A DNA stretch of 64,000 bases, from assembly GCF_002836205.1 (NCBI RefSeq), contig NZ_PJBE01000013.1, positions 2,418,001 through 2,482,000 of the forward strand, written 5' to 3'. The translations under genes and the position numbers were made by a program. Source of the stretch: Shewanella sp. Choline-02u-19 (GTDB lineage: Bacteria > Pseudomonadota > Gammaproteobacteria > Enterobacterales > Shewanellaceae). Positions 18,827 through 27,657 of the stretch are shown here, piece by piece. The notes under the pieces are model-generated. The model saw only the letters and a list, made by a program, of their open reading frames with translations, made no database searches and was not told the DNA's origin. Numbering within the stretch: the first letter of the stretch is position 1; each line of letters opens with the position of its first letter.

Positions 18827-21097
18827 TTACGCCTTCCCTATGACTAAGCACGACAGCGGCGGAACCGTCACCAGCGCGCTATAAGGCATCCCTTGGTAAG
18901 GGCTAGCTTCTGCGCTAATAACACCTTGATTACCAACGTCACTGCCACCATAAAATGCGCTATCACTGTTAAGCTTCTCAACAACATCGCTATTGTCAGC
19001 AAGCCCAATTCTAAATCCGTAATGCACCTCTGGCGTCATATTAACGATAAACACCAGCGGGCTATTATGACTCCCCTCACTTTGATCAGTGTCATCAGCC
19101 CCATAGCGGATAAAACTGAAAATACTCGACTCAGCATTATCACAATCTAACCAGCTAAAACCGCTGGGGTCGCAATCTTTTAACCACAGTGCAGAGGATG
19201 CTTTATAGAGCTGATTTAAATCTTTGACCCAAGATTGCATCCCCGAATGAGGCGCGTACTGCAGTAAGTGCCAATCCAAACTCACATCGTGGTTCCACTC
19301 ATCTCGCTGAGCAAACTCATCCCCCATAAACAACAACTTCTTGCCCGGGTGACCCCACATAAAACCGTAATAAGCCCTTAACGTGGCAAATTTCTGCCAA
19401 TCATCTCCCGGTATTTTATGCAGTAATGAGCCTTTACCATGGACGACTTCATCATGGCTTAACGCTAAGATAAACTGCTCGGTATATTGGTACACAAGGC
19501 TAAAGCTAAACTCGTGATGGTGGTGCTGTCGATGGATAGGGTCGCGTTGTAAATAACCCAAGCTGTCATTCATCCAGCCCATATTCCACTTAAAGCCAAA
19601 GCCCAAATTATGTTGCGTTTTGCTATCTATCGACGCCGACTCTGCTAACGGCTGGTCGATAATATGGCTTACCCCAGGCCAAGCTGTCGACTCCTCGGCT
19701 ATCATGCAAACCCCTGGAAAGCAGCTATAAACGCGTTGATTCAAATTTTGTAGAAAGCTAATAGCGGCTAGATTTTCTCGCCCGCCATTAGCATTGGGTA
19801 ACCACTGCCCCGCTTCTCGGCTGTAATCTAAATACAGCATTGAAGACACGGCATCGAGCCTTAGCCCATCAAAGTGAAACTCTTCCAGCCAGTAGCAAGC
19901 GTTACTCAACAGATAACTTTGTACCTCACCGCGTTCATAGTTGTAGATCAATGTATCCCAATCAGGATGTTCACCTTGGCGCGGGTCGGCATGCTCATAC
20001 AAGCTCGTGCCATCAAACTGACATAATCCATGGGGATCTTTTGGAAAGTGCGCCGGAACCCAGTCAAGCAGCACCGCAATATCTGCTTGATGACAAGCAT
20101 CAATAAAGCCTTTTAAGCCATTCATATCTCCGAAACGGTAAGTCGGCGCATACAGCCCCACGGGCTGATAGCCCCAAGAACCGTCGAACGGATACTCGCT
20201 GATTGGCATTAACTGCAGATGCGTAAAGCCCATCTCAAGTAGGTAGGGGATCAGCTGCAGCGTTAGTGCTGCATAATCAAGATACTTAGCACCATCATCA
20301 CCTTGCCTGCGCCAAGAGGCTAAGTGCACTTCATAGATGGACATGGGCGCTTGATGCCACACCTTTTGGCTACGCTCAGCAAGCCATTGTTCATCTTGCC
20401 AAACATGAACCTTTGCACTGCTCACCACCGAGGCATTACCCGGGGCGGGTTGCATCGCTTTGGCATATGGGTCGGCTCTTTCGATGCAAGCGCCATTGGC
20501 ATCGATGATCTCAAATTTGTAGTAAGCACCAGCCGCCACATTGGGCACAAAAATCTCCCAAACACCGTTAGCAAGATGCTGGCGCATCACATTAACAGCG
20601 CCGTCCCAATGGTTGAAATCACCGATTAAAGAAACCCGTTTAGCGTTAGGTGCCCAAACACAAAACAGCACACCAGCAACGCCTTGGCATTCACGCCAAT
20701 TAGCCCCTATAAATCGATAAGCTTGTTGCTGAGCTCCTGCGCCAAAAAGATAGAGGTCATCAGCAGCGAGTAAACTGTCAAATTGATAAGGGTCGACAAT
20801 ATCGACCTCAGATAAAGGATATTGAACTCGCAATTTGTAGAGAAATGGCTTAACTCTGCGGCCCATTTTGCCGCTAAACAGGCCTTCATCATTCTCTTTA
20901 GTTAAACTGGCCACTTTGCGAGACGTTTTAATGCAAATCACCTCAACACTCACCGCGCCACGTAAAAAACAACGCACCGTAAGTGATTTACTGTTATCAC
21001 TTGCATGCATCCCTAATAGCGAAAACACATCGACAAACTCACCGTTTAGCAAGGCGACAGCGGAACCATGTTGAAATTCGGGAGCGTTGTTAGTCAT
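18827..21097 (-). CDS. glgB: 1,4-alpha-glucan branching enzyme
   Basis: A 756-residue GH13 enzyme that creates the alpha-1,6 branches. It has the long N-terminal part (an N1 domain followed by CBM48 with WAPNAKRVSLIGDFNHWDG) found in many proteobacterial GlgB proteins. The catalytic nucleophile is in FDGLRLDAVSSMLYLDY near 414, the acid/base Glu in MIAEESTAWPG near 467, and SHDEVVHGKGSL near 549 is intact. The gene overlaps the 3' end of malQ by eight bases and abuts glgX. Confidence 0.96.
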   Translation of the reverse strand: MTNNAPEFQHGSAVALLNGEFVDVFSLLGMHASDNSKSLTVRCFLRGAVSVEVICIKTSRKVASLTKENDEGLFSGKMGRRVKPFLYKLRVQYPLSEVDIVDPYQFDSLLAADDLYLFGAGAQQQAYRFIGANWRECQGVAGVLFCVWAPNAKRVSLIGDFNHWDGAVNVMRQHLANGVWEIFVPNVAAGAYYKFEIIDANGACIERADPYAKAMQPAPGNASVVSSAKVHVWQDEQWLAERSQKVWHQAPMSIYEVHLASWRRQGDDGAKYLDYAALTLQLIPYLLEMGFTHLQLMPISEYPFDGSWGYQPVGLYAPTYRFGDMNGLKGFIDACHQADIAVLLDWVPAHFPKDPHGLCQFDGTSLYEHADPRQGEHPDWDTLIYNYERGEVQSYLLSNACYWLEEFHFDGLRLDAVSSMLYLDYSREAGQWLPNANGGRENLAAISFLQNLNQRVYSCFPGVCMIAEESTAWPGVSHIIDQPLAESASIDSKTQHNLGFGFKWNMGWMNDSLGYLQRDPIHRQHHHHEFSFSLVYQYTEQFILALSHDEVVHGKGSLLHKIPGDDWQKFATLRAYYGFMWGHPGKKLLFMGDEFAQRDEWNHDVSLDWHLLQYAPHSGMQSWVKDLNQLYKASSALWLKDCDPSGFSWLDCDNAESSIFSFIRYGADDTDQSEGSHNSPLVFIVNMTPEVHYGFRIGLADNSDVVEKLNSDSAFYGGSDVGNQGVISAEASPYQGMPYSALVTVPPLSCLVIGKA

Positions 21098-23402
21098 AGC
21101 GGTTTAATCCATTAGATTGTGGTGACAATGTTGTCGGGCAAGGTGGAGTTTGAGCATCGGTTACACTCGCGGATGCTCGCGCCAGCCTAAGGTGTTTAAA
21201 CAGCGCCTTAACACTCGTCGCAGCGGCTAAGACTTCAAGCGTAACTGGCATACGTCGCTGCCAATTGGGGTATTCAAGCCAAGTACCAGGGATATTTACC
21301 GGTTGATTGTCTTGCACTAGATCGCTCAACTGCACACTAAACAATCCGGCAGTACCCGCAGCGCAAACGGAGATCCAAGCCGGCAATAATGTTGAATAGT
21401 CGGTGGTGTTGATATCGCTATGGCTCAATGCGCCTGCATTACACAGCAGCGTGAGTAATTGCTGCTTTTCATGCTGACGATGTGACAGCGCATGTTGAAG
21501 ATGACTGTCTTTATCAGTGTCAGTGTCGATAAGGCCAATCTTGTGTCTAAGATGAAGATCATCGGCTTGCCACCAAGCCAATAACGGCGGCACATCGTGA
21601 TTAGCCAGCATCATCAAGCTTTGCGGTTTATAGTTTTCGGGCAAGGTAAAAGCATCATCTTGCTTACTGAAATAGAACAGATCATTTGACAGCACACCCG
21701 CATCAAAGAGTTTGCTGACTATCTCAGGCGGAATAAGCCCTAAATCTTCACCAATGACGCGGCAGCGTGCTCGCTGACTTTCAATGCACAAAATGGCCAG
21801 TAACGCATCCAGTGGATAATAAACGTAGGCGCCATTACCCTGTGCCGCAGATGCGGGCCACCACCATAGGCGCAACAGCGACATCACATGATCGATCCGC
21901 AGCGCACCACAAGACTGCATATTGGCCCGCAACAGATAGATAAAATGTTGATAGCCACTGTGTTTAAGGGCAATAGGATCGAGCGGAGTCAGCCCCCAGT
22001 TTTGACCTTGGGGTGCAAATGGATCTGGCGGCGCGCCGATACTGGCTTGTTGGCAAAAGGGATTATTACCCGCTTGGACTTCAACACTGTTTGCCGCGGC
22101 GCCAACAGCGAGATCGCGTACTAAGCCAATCGACATTCCAAGCTGTTTAGCGTGTCCTTGGCATTGGGATAATTGCTGCTCAGCAACAAACTGTAGATAG
22201 GCAAAAAAGCGGTTATCTAGGCCTTCAAACTCGCTTAAACTTTGTGTGTCAGCCACCTGCTGATCACAGAACTGCATTAACGCCTCGCCTTTTTCGGCGA
22301 TAAAAGCGTTAAAGCGTCGTGCCCGCGCACTCATAGGCTCAACATGACCTGATACAAACAACCGATATAACTGAGTAAAAATACGGTATTTGTGGCTACT
22401 GACCAAACGATAATCGAGCCAATCTGTCGCGTTAACCAGCGCCTTAGTTGCCAATAACTCGGATTCAAATTCAACATCACCCGAGTCAATTGTCCCTTTA
22501 GCCTTTTGTCGCAATAACAACTCAAATTCAGGCACCATCTCAATATTAATGTAGAGCGGGTTTAACCGGCGTCGATCAGATGGACTGTAGGGACTACAAG
22601 TTTGCGGGCTTGCAATATCAAGCGCATGCAAAGGGTTAAGTAGGATGAAACTCGCGCCCTCTTTGGCGACGACGGCAATGAGAGATAACAGATCAGCAAA
22701 ATCACCAATACCCCACTGGGTATCACTGCGTAGGCTAAACAACTGAATGCTAAGGCCCCACAATCTATCGTTTAACGTTGTGCGACTAGGACTGCCTTGA
22801 TAGGTCGTTGCGGGCGCAACTAACCAAGTACCAGAAACGGCCTCGCCTTTAATGGTGGAGTTTTCCAACTCAATACTTACTCGATGATAACCGAGTCCAA
22901 TATAAGGAAGTTCAGCGCCGGACATTGGCTCAGTGCGCACAAGAGCAGACAGCAACAGCGCTTGAGTCATCGACAATTGGTAATGCAGGTATGCCACTGC
23001 ACCCATTTGATAATTACCCACTACATTGACCAAACCGCCAATGTGACAGTGCAGCTTAGCGGCATAAAGGGAGAATTGATAAACGTCACCACTTTCAAGT
23101 TGTAGACGAATATTCAGCAAGTCATTGGTATTTTCTGGCAAATAAAGGCTGAGCAAAGGCGCATTGATACTGCAGTGCTGAAAACTCGGCAATGGTTGGG
23201 TCCATGGCAGTGCATCGAGCTCGAAGGTTTTGCTCGCAACCATATCATCGCTAAGGCGTTGTTGGTTGTCAGTAATACCAGCATCCAACATGCAGCGTAA
23301 AATCCCGATGCGATCTTGTTCTGGAGTATAGATATTCTCACCACTACAACTGACAAACTCGGCACCGACACCTTGCAAATACAGTAACTTCTCTAGCCCC
23401 AT
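21090..23402 (-). CDS. malQ: 4-alpha-glucanotransferase (amylomaltase)
   Basis: A GH77 enzyme that transfers glucan segments between maltodextrins and recycles the short chains left by GlgP and GlgX. I choose the ATG at 23402 (770 residues, MGLEKLLYLQGVGAEFV) because AAGGAAG lies just upstream. A longer frame to 23465 adds 21 residues without a ribosome site. Conserved blocks are QLFSLRSDTQWGIGDFADL, the nucleophile region ALRIDHVMSLLRLWW near 500, the acid/base region VIGEDLGLIPPE near 552 and MLANHDVPPL near 600. It is the first gene of the operon and overlaps glgB. Confidence 0.93.
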   Translation of the reverse strand: MGLEKLLYLQGVGAEFVSCSGENIYTPEQDRIGILRCMLDAGITDNQQRLSDDMVASKTFELDALPWTQPLPSFQHCSINAPLLSLYLPENTNDLLNIRLQLESGDVYQFSLYAAKLHCHIGGLVNVVGNYQMGAVAYLHYQLSMTQALLLSALVRTEPMSGAELPYIGLGYHRVSIELENSTIKGEAVSGTWLVAPATTYQGSPSRTTLNDRLWGLSIQLFSLRSDTQWGIGDFADLLSLIAVVAKEGASFILLNPLHALDIASPQTCSPYSPSDRRRLNPLYINIEMVPEFELLLRQKAKGTIDSGDVEFESELLATKALVNATDWLDYRLVSSHKYRIFTQLYRLFVSGHVEPMSARARRFNAFIAEKGEALMQFCDQQVADTQSLSEFEGLDNRFFAYLQFVAEQQLSQCQGHAKQLGMSIGLVRDLAVGAAANSVEVQAGNNPFCQQASIGAPPDPFAPQGQNWGLTPLDPIALKHSGYQHFIYLLRANMQSCGALRIDHVMSLLRLWWWPASAAQGNGAYVYYPLDALLAILCIESQRARCRVIGEDLGLIPPEIVSKLFDAGVLSNDLFYFSKQDDAFTLPENYKPQSLMMLANHDVPPLLAWWQADDLHLRHKIGLIDTDTDKDSHLQHALSHRQHEKQQLLTLLCNAGALSHSDINTTDYSTLLPAWISVCAAGTAGLFSVQLSDLVQDNQPVNIPGTWLEYPNWQRRMPVTLEVLAAATSVKALFKHLRLARASASVTDAQTPPCPTTLSPQSNGLNRYD

Positions 23403-23848
23403 ACTTGTCTTCCTTGAATTTAGTGACCCACTCTCTAGATGGAGCAGTAACCATGCCAACAACAAGTAACAGCTTAAAGACAGTTTTATTTCAATGAGGT
23501 GACAATTCTCTGCTAATGAAAATCAATAACTTAAACCAGCAATCGCTCGTTGCCTCCTCAGTTATAAAATGATAATTAGACATAGGGTGATTGGCTTTTT
23601 GCACAAAAAAAACGCAACAGTGCTTCAATAAAGAGCACTTGGGCCACATAAAGGGGGTTGAATGATGAAATTAGCAGCTGTCAACGTCATAAAATTACAG
23701 AATTAGCTACCTAGATCGAATTTTGGAGTCATTTCCACTAGTTTAAGGGCTAATTAAGAGCCAGATCACACCTTTATCGCATCAGTATTGGTACTTTAAT
23801 TACCAGAAGATATAACAACTTTTAACATTAAGCGTATAGGTGAATTTT
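23403..23848. promoter_or_regulatory. Divergent control region of the glycogen operon and alcohol dehydrogenase
   Basis: About 445 bases lie between the malQ and alcohol dehydrogenase starts and must drive both. I find no convincing CRP or FNR palindrome and no hexamer pair that stands out. No gene is seen. Confidence 0.4.
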
Positions 23849-24997
23849 ATGGCTGCTAAATTTTTTATCCCATCTGTCAATATCTTAGGCAAAGACGCGG
23901 TTACCGAAGCTATTGCAGATATCAAAGATCTTGGCTTTAAGAATGCTCTAATTGTGACAGACAAGCCTTTAGTTAATATCGGACTGGTTGCTCAAGTCAC
24001 GGATAAGCTCGCAAGCAATGGTATTGCAGCGGTAGTATTCGATGGTGTACAACCAAACCCGACTATTGGTAACGTTGAAGCTGGCCTTGAGCTGCTCAAA
24101 GCAAATGATTGTGACTTTGTCATCTCTCTGGGTGGTGGTTCTCCTCATGATTGCGCTAAAGGCATCGCATTAGTGGCAACTAACGGTGGCAGCATTAAAG
24201 ACTATGAAGGTCTGGATGTGTCTACTAAGCCACAACTACCACTTGTCGCGATTAACACTACAGCTGGCACAGCAAGTGAAATGACGCGTTTTTGTATCAT
24301 CACTGATGAAAGTCGCCACATTAAAATGGCCATCGTCGACAAAAATACAACGCCACTTTTATCCGTTAATGATCCTGAATTGATGCTGCTCAAACCTGCT
24401 GGCTTAACAGCTGCAACAGGTATGGATGCACTCACTCACGCAATCGAAGCTTATGTTTCAATTGCTGCAAACCCAATCACGGATGCCTGTGCGATTAAAG
24501 CCATTGAGCTTATCCAAGGTAACCTTGTCGAAGCGGTTGAAAATGGTCAAAGCATTCAAGCACGTGAGCAAATGGCTTATGCACAGTTCTTAGCAGGCAT
24601 GGCATTTAACAACGCGAGTTTAGGTTATGTGCATGCAATGGCGCACCAGTTAGGCGGATTCTATGACCTGCCACACGGCGTATGTAACGCATTGTTATTA
24701 CCGCATGTACAAGCCTACAACGCACAAGTGGTACCTGAACGCTTAAAAGACGTTGCTAAAGCGATGGGTGTCGATGTCATTGCAATGAGCGATGAAGAGG
24801 GAGCTGCAGCTGCATTAGAAGCAATTAAAGCGCTATCTGTTGCTGTCAAAATCCCAGAAAACCTAACAAAGCTTGGTGTAAAAGCTGAAGATATTCCAAC
24901 GCTAGCAGACAATGCATTGAAAGATGCCTGTGGATTCACCAACCCTAAACAAGCAACCCATGAAGAGATCTGTCAGATCTTTACTAACGCTTTATAG
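23849..24997 (+). CDS. adhB: Iron-containing alcohol dehydrogenase (AdhB/YiaY type)
   Basis: A 382-residue group III alcohol dehydrogenase, the same size as Zymomonas ADH II and E. coli YiaY. Visible motifs are GGGSPHDCAKG near 95-105 for NAD(P) binding, TTAGTASEMTRF, and the metal ligands in GMDALTHAIEAY near 192-203 and MAHQLGGFYDLPHGV near 263-280. It interconverts primary alcohols and aldehydes in the cytosol. I choose ATG 23849 over the in-frame GTG at 23840 because AGGTG lies just upstream of that ATG. It diverges from the glycogen operon. Confidence 0.93.
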   Translation: MAAKFFIPSVNILGKDAVTEAIADIKDLGFKNALIVTDKPLVNIGLVAQVTDKLASNGIAAVVFDGVQPNPTIGNVEAGLELLKANDCDFVISLGGGSPHDCAKGIALVATNGGSIKDYEGLDVSTKPQLPLVAINTTAGTASEMTRFCIITDESRHIKMAIVDKNTTPLLSVNDPELMLLKPAGLTAATGMDALTHAIEAYVSIAANPITDACAIKAIELIQGNLVEAVENGQSIQAREQMAYAQFLAGMAFNNASLGYVHAMAHQLGGFYDLPHGVCNALLLPHVQAYNAQVVPERLKDVAKAMGVDVIAMSDEEGAAAALEAIKALSVAVKIPENLTKLGVKAEDIPTLADNALKDACGFTNPKQATHEEICQIFTNAL

Positions 24998-25221
24998 CGT
25001 TAGGCTTGAACTGAGTATTGGTTAAGTAAAAGGTGAAGCGGTAGCAAGCTTGTCAACACTCCCTTGGCAGAGCTTGTTATCTTTCATTGCCGTTTCAATC
25101 TACTGCTTAATTTAAAGCAGATTATAAAGCTTGAGTAAAAAATCTACTTAACTTAACGCCGAGTTCTTTATGAGATGTGCTTTGAGAAGATTTCCAGATA
25201 TACAAATATCTCAAAATCAGT

Positions 25222-25241
25222 AAAAAAGCCTATAGATAGGC
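25222..25241 (-). terminator. Possible minus-strand terminator hairpin
   Basis: On the minus strand a 6-bp stem (GCCTAT with ATAGGC, two-base loop) is followed by six T residues. It could stop transcription coming from the cassettes upstream on that strand. The loop is tight, so this is tentative. Confidence 0.35.
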
Positions 25242-25271
25242 GATTTCAAGTGGTTTTCGATCGATTTTAAT

Positions 25272-25300
25272 GATACAAATTGCTACAGTTACGATATAAT
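25272..25300 (+). promoter_or_regulatory. Possible sigma-70 promoter
   Basis: A perfect TATAAT at 25295-25300 is placed 17 bases after GATACA at 25272-25277 (three of six matches to the -35 consensus). No protein-coding frame follows; a strong terminator does, 42 bases on. Confidence 0.45.
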
Positions 25301-25306
25301 TAAAGT

Positions 25307-25370
25307 GTTCGCTTTTTCCCTGCAAAAGTTAAAGCCAGCTTAAAAGCCCACTCCTCGGAGTGGGCTTTTT
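25307..25370 (+). ncRNA. Candidate short sRNA ending in a strong terminator
   Basis: From the start predicted by the promoter at 25272-25300, a transcript of about 64 bases would end at a 13-bp perfect stem (AAAAGCCCACTCC with GGAGTGGGCTTTT, 25342-25369) with a T tail. The segment in between is single-stranded and has no start codon with a ribosome site. The terminator is over 340 bases past the alcohol dehydrogenase stop, far for its own terminator. It may still simply end that transcript. Confidence 0.42.
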
Positions 25371-25725
25371 CCTTTCAGTCAATCCCTCCACTCTATGCTC
25401 CCCTTTACATTTACCAACAGCTCGTGCTATTCAATATTCCACCAAAAAATGTTAACTCATCTATGAACGCTTAAGCGAAACATCCATGCTGCGAGTCCGT
25501 TGTCGGCACTCAATAAAGTTTGATCATTTATCTATACGTTTTCAGATAAAGGAACTGAACTCATCTTAAGTTTTGATCGATGCGACAAAGACTGGCGCCT
25601 TAAAGAAATTGAGCCCGTGACCCTATAGCCTGCTCACTTTCAGCACGTTTATGGACAAAAATTAGTTAATGGTTAAGCTCTGAAATCTACGATTACCATT
25701 AGGGAAAGTGTGGCAATCGGATATG
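25371..25725. other. Non-coding stretch with a decayed attC-like segment
   Basis: No gene is seen. At about 25648-25675 the plus strand carries GACAAAAATTAGTTAATGG, close to GACAAAATTTAGTTGG in the attC site at 25726-25827. This suggests the remains of another cassette end. Both lie in the same orientation. Confidence 0.4.
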
Positions 25726-25827
25726 CGGTAACGCCCTCGTTAATAGACAAAATTTAGTTGGTTAAAATTGTTGAGCGAAGCGGGACGTAGCTAACTGTTT
25801 TTGTTACGTTTAAAGTGCTTGTTATGT
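25726..25827 (-). other. Integron-type attC site of the acetyltransferase cassette
   Basis: Read on the minus strand, the site begins with R'' ACATAAC (25827-25821), which contains the TAA stop of the upstream gene, and ends in GGGCGTTAC (about 25735-25728). Between them CGTAACAAAAACAGTTAG is imperfectly complementary to CCAACTAAATTTTGTCTATT, giving the long hairpin typical of attC. The R'' sequence is exactly complementary to GTTATGT at the other end of the cassette (26298-26292), as expected for one excisable cassette. Confidence 0.75.
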
Positions 25828-26256
25828 GTTAGTTTGATTTAAACACATTTGAATTAATTGATGCTCACCAACTTTTTCAACTTGTTTAATGTAATGAAAT
25901 CCAAACGTTTCGTAATATTCTTTTAGGTATTCATGGGCATGAATTTCAATGCTGTTGATGCCTAATTCCCTAGCCTTAGTTATTAATGAATCCACAAGTT
26001 TTGTTGAAATCCCCTTGCCTCTATAATTTTTTTTGATAGCGACTCTAGCCATAACTGCATTGTTATTTTCGACTAAAGCCAATCTTGCAACACCAATTGC
26101 TATACCATCAATATAAACTAACGAATGGTATGAATTAGCGTCCAACCCATCGAGATCTAAATGTAACGGTATTCCTTGCTCTTTAACAAATACTTCATTG
26201 CGGATTTCCTGTGATATTTTTATTGACTCTGCGTCATTACTTACAACAATTCTCAC
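25822..26256 (-). CDS. GNAT family N-acetyltransferase (gene cassette)
   Basis: A 144-residue GNAT domain. RNEVFVKEQGIPLHLDLDGLD is the N-terminal block of the ElaA-like group, and VAIKKNYRGKGISTKLVDSL near 72-91 is the acetyl-CoA pyrophosphate loop (RGKGI). It transfers an acetyl group from acetyl-CoA to an unknown substrate. It starts at GTG 26256. Its stop codon lies inside the attC core site, a common feature of integron cassettes, and its own 5' boundary is at 26298. The base composition looks AT-richer than the flanking core genes. Confidence 0.86.
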   Translation of the reverse strand: MRIVVSNDAESIKISQEIRNEVFVKEQGIPLHLDLDGLDANSYHSLVYIDGIAIGVARLALVENNNAVMARVAIKKNYRGKGISTKLVDSLITKARELGINSIEIHAHEYLKEYYETFGFHYIKQVEKVGEHQLIQMCLNQTNT

Positions 26257-26291
26257 GTTTATCTCACTTCATATAGTAAATGATTAAGTAC

Positions 26292-26310
26292 ACATAACGC
26301 CCGCTTAAGC
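26292..26310 (-). other. 5' recombination boundary of the acetyltransferase cassette
   Basis: On the minus strand GCTTAAGCGGGCGTTATGTG has the form of an attC 3' end followed by the first bases of the next cassette. The cut would fall in G^TTATGT. The core GTTATGT matches the complement of the cassette's own R'' at 25821-25827 perfectly, defining a unit of about 566 bases. Confidence 0.65.
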
Positions 26311-26314
26311 GTAA

Positions 26315-26340
26315 GGCTTATACCAGCCAGCCATTGTTAA
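26315..26340. repeat. 26-bp direct repeat, copy 1
   Basis: The plus strand from GGCTTATACC to CATTGTTAA recurs at 29122-29147 with one mismatch and in the same orientation. The pair brackets the transposase and MarR/DUF2798/cupin segment. Each copy abuts integron-like recombination cores. Confidence 0.8.
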
Positions 26341-26537
26341 TCAATAACATAACTAGCTTTCAACCCAATATCAACGATTGACGTCTATCAAAGAAGTACT
26401 TGAACCATTTTCAACAGAGTGGCGCGAATAAATGCCGGAAAAGAAGTGAATTAACAGAGATTAGTGAGTTTTAAGGCGTGGATTGTTAACCCTGTGCATT
26501 AACAGAGAAGAGTGTTCTTGAAGTTACGGTCTTTAGG

Positions 26538-27530
26538 CTAGTTTACTTGCATATACTGACAACTATTTGAAAAGTGCCGTCGTCGCTTATCTAAGTGTTC
26601 ACAGTAGCTACTTAGCTCTTGCAACGTCCCGACTGGGCCGTGAAACAGTTGCCCAAACTCGGTGGTGATTTTTACCCAATTTGCCGCTGGGATATTTAAT
26701 CGACTCAGGATTTTTTCTGCATTCGAAGATATAGCCCCCCGTTTATCGTTACGGATAATCCTGCCTGTTTCGTCAACCAATACAAGGTAGTCTTTCAGCG
26801 AGAAAGCAATACCTTTTACCTGGTGCTCTCGCTCGTTGCCAATAAAGGCTAATAGCTTGCTCGGTTGTTGACCTTTAAGCGCTGCGGTGACTCTTAGTTT
26901 TAAACTGGTGAAGTCTGATTGCTCTGGCGTACAAGCCATCTTCGCACGGATTGGCCTATCTATTGGCAAAAAGTGCTCAACATAGGCCATACAGGCCAAT
27001 ACGGCTGCTTCATCTAACAAAGCTTGGGATTTGAATCGCCCTTCCCAAAAATGCCCAGTGCAATTATCTTCAAGATTGGCTTGTCTGGCTATTGGTTCAT
27101 TCAAGCATCTCATGAACCATGAGATATCACTGAGTCTTGAGCGGTAAATCGCTATTTGATGCTTTAACTGAGCAACTAGGTGTTCATCAATCACTTCACC
27201 TTTAGCAAACTTTTGAGTCAATGTAGTACCGTTAAAAAGCTTATGCCATTGCTCAACAACCTCTCTATCTGACCAGTTATTCACGGTTTCTAGGTCAATA
27301 TAAAGCACAACATGCAAATGATTACTCATCACGGCATAAGCCGCCACATCAATAGCAAACACCTCGGTAAGCTTCAATATTTGCGTTTCAACCCAGCCTC
27401 GACGGTGGTCATAGTTTTTACCCGTGTATTTATCATCACCACACAAAAAGGCACGCCGTACTACACGGCTACAGCAATGATAGTAAGGTGTGTCTTCGAT
27501 ACTAATTAGCGTTCGTCTTGGACGGGGCAT
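26538..27530 (-). CDS. REP-associated tyrosine transposase-like protein (Y1/HUH family)
   Basis: A 330-residue Y1_Tnp-superfamily protein beginning MPRPRRTLISIEDTPYYHCC, typical of a family frequent in Shewanella and Vibrio. The HUH metal-binding motif is in VMSNHLHVVLY near 67-77, and the candidate catalytic tyrosine is in CMAYVEHF near 182-189. Relatives act on single-stranded DNA at palindromic repeats and are usually immobile domesticated genes. The segment after the tyrosine (HFLPIDRPIRAKM) looks about five residues longer than the usual LNPIRAKM form, so activity is uncertain. AAGGAGG precedes the ATG. I see no matching REP hairpins beside it. Confidence 0.85.
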   Translation of the reverse strand: MPRPRRTLISIEDTPYYHCCSRVVRRAFLCGDDKYTGKNYDHRRGWVETQILKLTEVFAIDVAAYAVMSNHLHVVLYIDLETVNNWSDREVVEQWHKLFNGTTLTQKFAKGEVIDEHLVAQLKHQIAIYRSRLSDISWFMRCLNEPIARQANLEDNCTGHFWEGRFKSQALLDEAAVLACMAYVEHFLPIDRPIRAKMACTPEQSDFTSLKLRVTAALKGQQPSKLLAFIGNEREHQVKGIAFSLKDYLVLVDETGRIIRNDKRGAISSNAEKILSRLNIPAANWVKITTEFGQLFHGPVGTLQELSSYCEHLDKRRRHFSNSCQYMQVN

Positions 27531-27657
27531 ACAACCTCCTTGTTAAATGCTCTTGCAAAGCTTAGTTGAAGGTCGTTCTTATTGCTATTAACTATGGGTG
27601 TCTATGTATTTTACTGTTTGTTACCCTTATTAATTAGCTTTTATGAAGCTTTAATAG

